Source of the DNA: Bdellovibrionales bacterium
Lineage (GTDB): Bacteria > Bdellovibrionota > Bdellovibrionia > Bdellovibrionales > UBA1609
Direction of reading: 5' to 3'
Assembly: GCA_007128005.1 (NCBI GenBank)
Contig: SKYF01000060.1
Span: forward strand, 1 to 50,530
DNA: 50,530 nucleotides
Below, piece by piece: positions 50,301 to 50,530 of the stretch (positions are counted from its first letter, which is position 1; each line of letters begins with the position of its first letter). The notes under the pieces were generated by a model. That model had not been told where the DNA came from and made no database searches. It worked only from the letters and a program-made list of their open reading frames with translations. The translations under genes and the position numbers were made by a program.

Positions 50301-50420
50301 GCCCTTGTGATTATTGGCGGAATGTTCATGTCGACACTGATGACCTTGTTTGTGGTACCCTGTCTCTACAGCCTTATGGCAAGGGCTCGGCCTCCTGGAG
50401 GGGCAGGGAAAATTACTTGA
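47346..50420 (+). CDS. RND-family transporter permease (HAE1/AcrB-like)
   Basis: 1024 aa, near the usual length. TM1 is at 12-30; the porter domains follow (residues 40-330), then a six-helix bundle with GIVVDDAIIVLENIMRHRDEG carrying the proton-relay aspartates in TM4, and the second bundle late in the chain with LIGLILLMGIVKKNSILLVEFTNQ (TM10 Lys). Proton-driven export of hydrophobic compounds is the family function. No periplasmic adaptor or outer-membrane factor gene is next to it in the window. ATGA overlap with the rhomboid gene. Confidence 0.93.
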   Translation: MNISAIAIRNPVFTWMLMFGLLLFGALAFRSLGISLDPDVDAPVVNISVRYAGAAPEVMEKDVVDPIESTVVAIEGIESIFSSAAQGRANISLEFDLSKDIDVAVQEVQTALAQAARTLPSDIDPPIVTKSNPEDRPILWLAIRSNEMGRVELMRFVRNRIRDQFTTVSGVSEVILGGYVEPALNVELSLSQLKRYQLSVDDILATIQREHVELPAGRVENDQVEKTLRLMGEALSAEEFAMLQIKRRGGAPNYQPLSLGQVAEVSEGLEEVRRISRVMGESSVGLGIRKQRGANTVEVASLVRQRAEEVRASLPEGVQLSINFDSSPFIEASVNELLRTLLFAALLTAFVCWLFLGTLSATSNIFFAIPTSVIGTFIVIYAMGFTLNSFTLLGLTLAIGIVVDDAIIVLENIMRHRDEGKKKVEAALVGSKEILFAVIATTAALVAMFVPVAFMGGVVGQYFFQFAMTISVAVVLSSVEALTLTPMRCSLFLGQKQRSTWFGRGMDRAMAALRDSYHRVLQVLLGFRWITLILASLLFLGSLYFFRQLPREFSPQVDEGRLFLQFETPMGSSLTYTDKKMREIEGLVMEQEFVERYFIAVGGMGAGGQANVANMFVTLKDRSERDLTQQEIASRLRQVLGQVEGVRVFVRGGMRSLPGGGRGFAVEFSLRGGDWDGLVSLFDGVTEAMEESGLFTDINRGSLRGAPEVWVIPERKKALAAGVDIAELSQAIRVMFGGVVAGLYSREGQRYDVRVQLRAEERQSLDTLKAIQVRNNRGELVPMGGLIQIEERVSPPNITREQRVRSVTVRANLAPGVAQADGIEQALALAREILPDGYYVALSGASASLADSFRNLGWVMLLGVLVAYMVLASQFNSFIDPLVVLAALPFALSGAFMALYFSGQSLNIYSLIGLILLMGIVKKNSILLVEFTNQSRRRGLGVRPALLEACPMRLRPILMTSLATIAAAIPAAINTGAGAETRLPMALVIIGGMFMSTLMTLFVVPCLYSLMARARPPGGAGKIT

Positions 50421-50530
50421 GCCCAACGTCTTCTCGCTTAAGATCTAGCTTACCTAAAATATCATCCACCGATTTATCAATAAAGCGGCCCGTTTTTGCA
50501 GAGAACTCCAGCATTTCAAAAATGTGCAGC
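50413..50530 (-). CDS. C-terminal end of an unidentified gene
   Basis: The minus strand is open from the window edge to TAA at 50413-50415, encoding 38 residues (LHIFEMLEFSAKTG, then FIDKSVDDILGKLDLKREDVGLK). The stop lies within the RND stop region, so the genes converge with an 8-bp overlap. Too little is visible to assign a function. Confidence 0.5.
   Translation of the reverse strand, partial: LHIFEMLEFSAKTGRFIDKSVDDILGKLDLKREDVGLK

Noticed and set aside
1-50530. CRISPR array, insertion sequence, prophage or toxin-antitoxin pair
   Set aside because: No regularly spaced repeats, transposase, integrase or phage structural genes were seen; the DUF2283-HTH gene has no toxin-like neighbour.

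Overview
The window reads as chromosome from a Gram-negative bacterium, most likely a Bdellovibrionota (Bdellovibrio-like) lineage. The reasons are a long run of short operons of housekeeping genes mixed with many secreted or lipid-anchored proteins (subtilisin, S41 and M48 peptidases, an alpha/beta hydrolase, a sphingomyelinase-like phosphodiesterase, OmpA), RNase Y together with ZapA, and a eukaryotic-type S-adenosylmethionine decarboxylase. The taxonomic call is inference. No rRNA, CRISPR, insertion sequence or prophage was recognised. One tRNA-Arg(UCG) is present. No stretch longer than 300 bases lacks a gene.

Layout. 1-450: 5' part of a dicarboxylate/amino-acid symporter. 537-851: DUF2283-HTH protein. 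986-6645: sulfur/persulfide module made of a DUF3365 haem protein, two YeeE/YedE half-transporters, a Crp/Fnr regulator, a divergent persulfide dioxygenase and a TVP38-FAD oxidoreductase fusion. The two main promoters of this module share a 59-bp architecture (21-bp site, exactly 25 bp, 13-bp element), the strongest unannotated signal I found. 6753-9871: divergent lipoprotein and secreted hydrolase. 9944-11599: Na/Pi cotransporter. 11666-17025: tightly packed zapA-fau-rny-tyrS-ferredoxin-M48 operon. 17070-21531: XRE regulator, FMN reductase, DnaQ-like exonuclease and unrecognised envelope proteins. 21626-21931: solitary rpsN with a leader hairpin over its ribosome binding site. 22055-25180: IscA-like protein, cysteine desulfurase and subtilisin on the minus strand.

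25426-34181: acyl-CoA dehydrogenase, UbiB kinase-like protein, CinA-domain protein, glycosyltransferase, the spermidine pair (eukaryotic-type AdoMetDC plus SpeE), SpoU methyltransferase, tRNA-Arg, QueF and a DUF2799 lipoprotein. 34213-34339: a 127-bp palindromic repeat with a truncated relative at 4384-4418. 34467-36734: DUF883 protein, membrane partner, OmpA lipoprotein and an exported protein. 36660-39228: secreted phosphodiesterase and a second DAACS symporter. 39422-50420: small conserved proteins, a Fis-like regulator, S41 peptidase, TPR protein, RDD-repeat membrane protein, rhomboid protease and an RND permease, the last three joined by stop/start overlaps. 50413-50530: C-terminus of a minus-strand gene.

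The window therefore shows three coherent pathways (sulfane-sulfur handling, spermidine synthesis, Fe-S assembly), one central RNA/translation/division operon, and a sizeable envelope and proteolysis complement. Start codons were revised in many genes on the basis of visible ribosome binding sites, signal peptides or overlaps; these choices are stated per gene.
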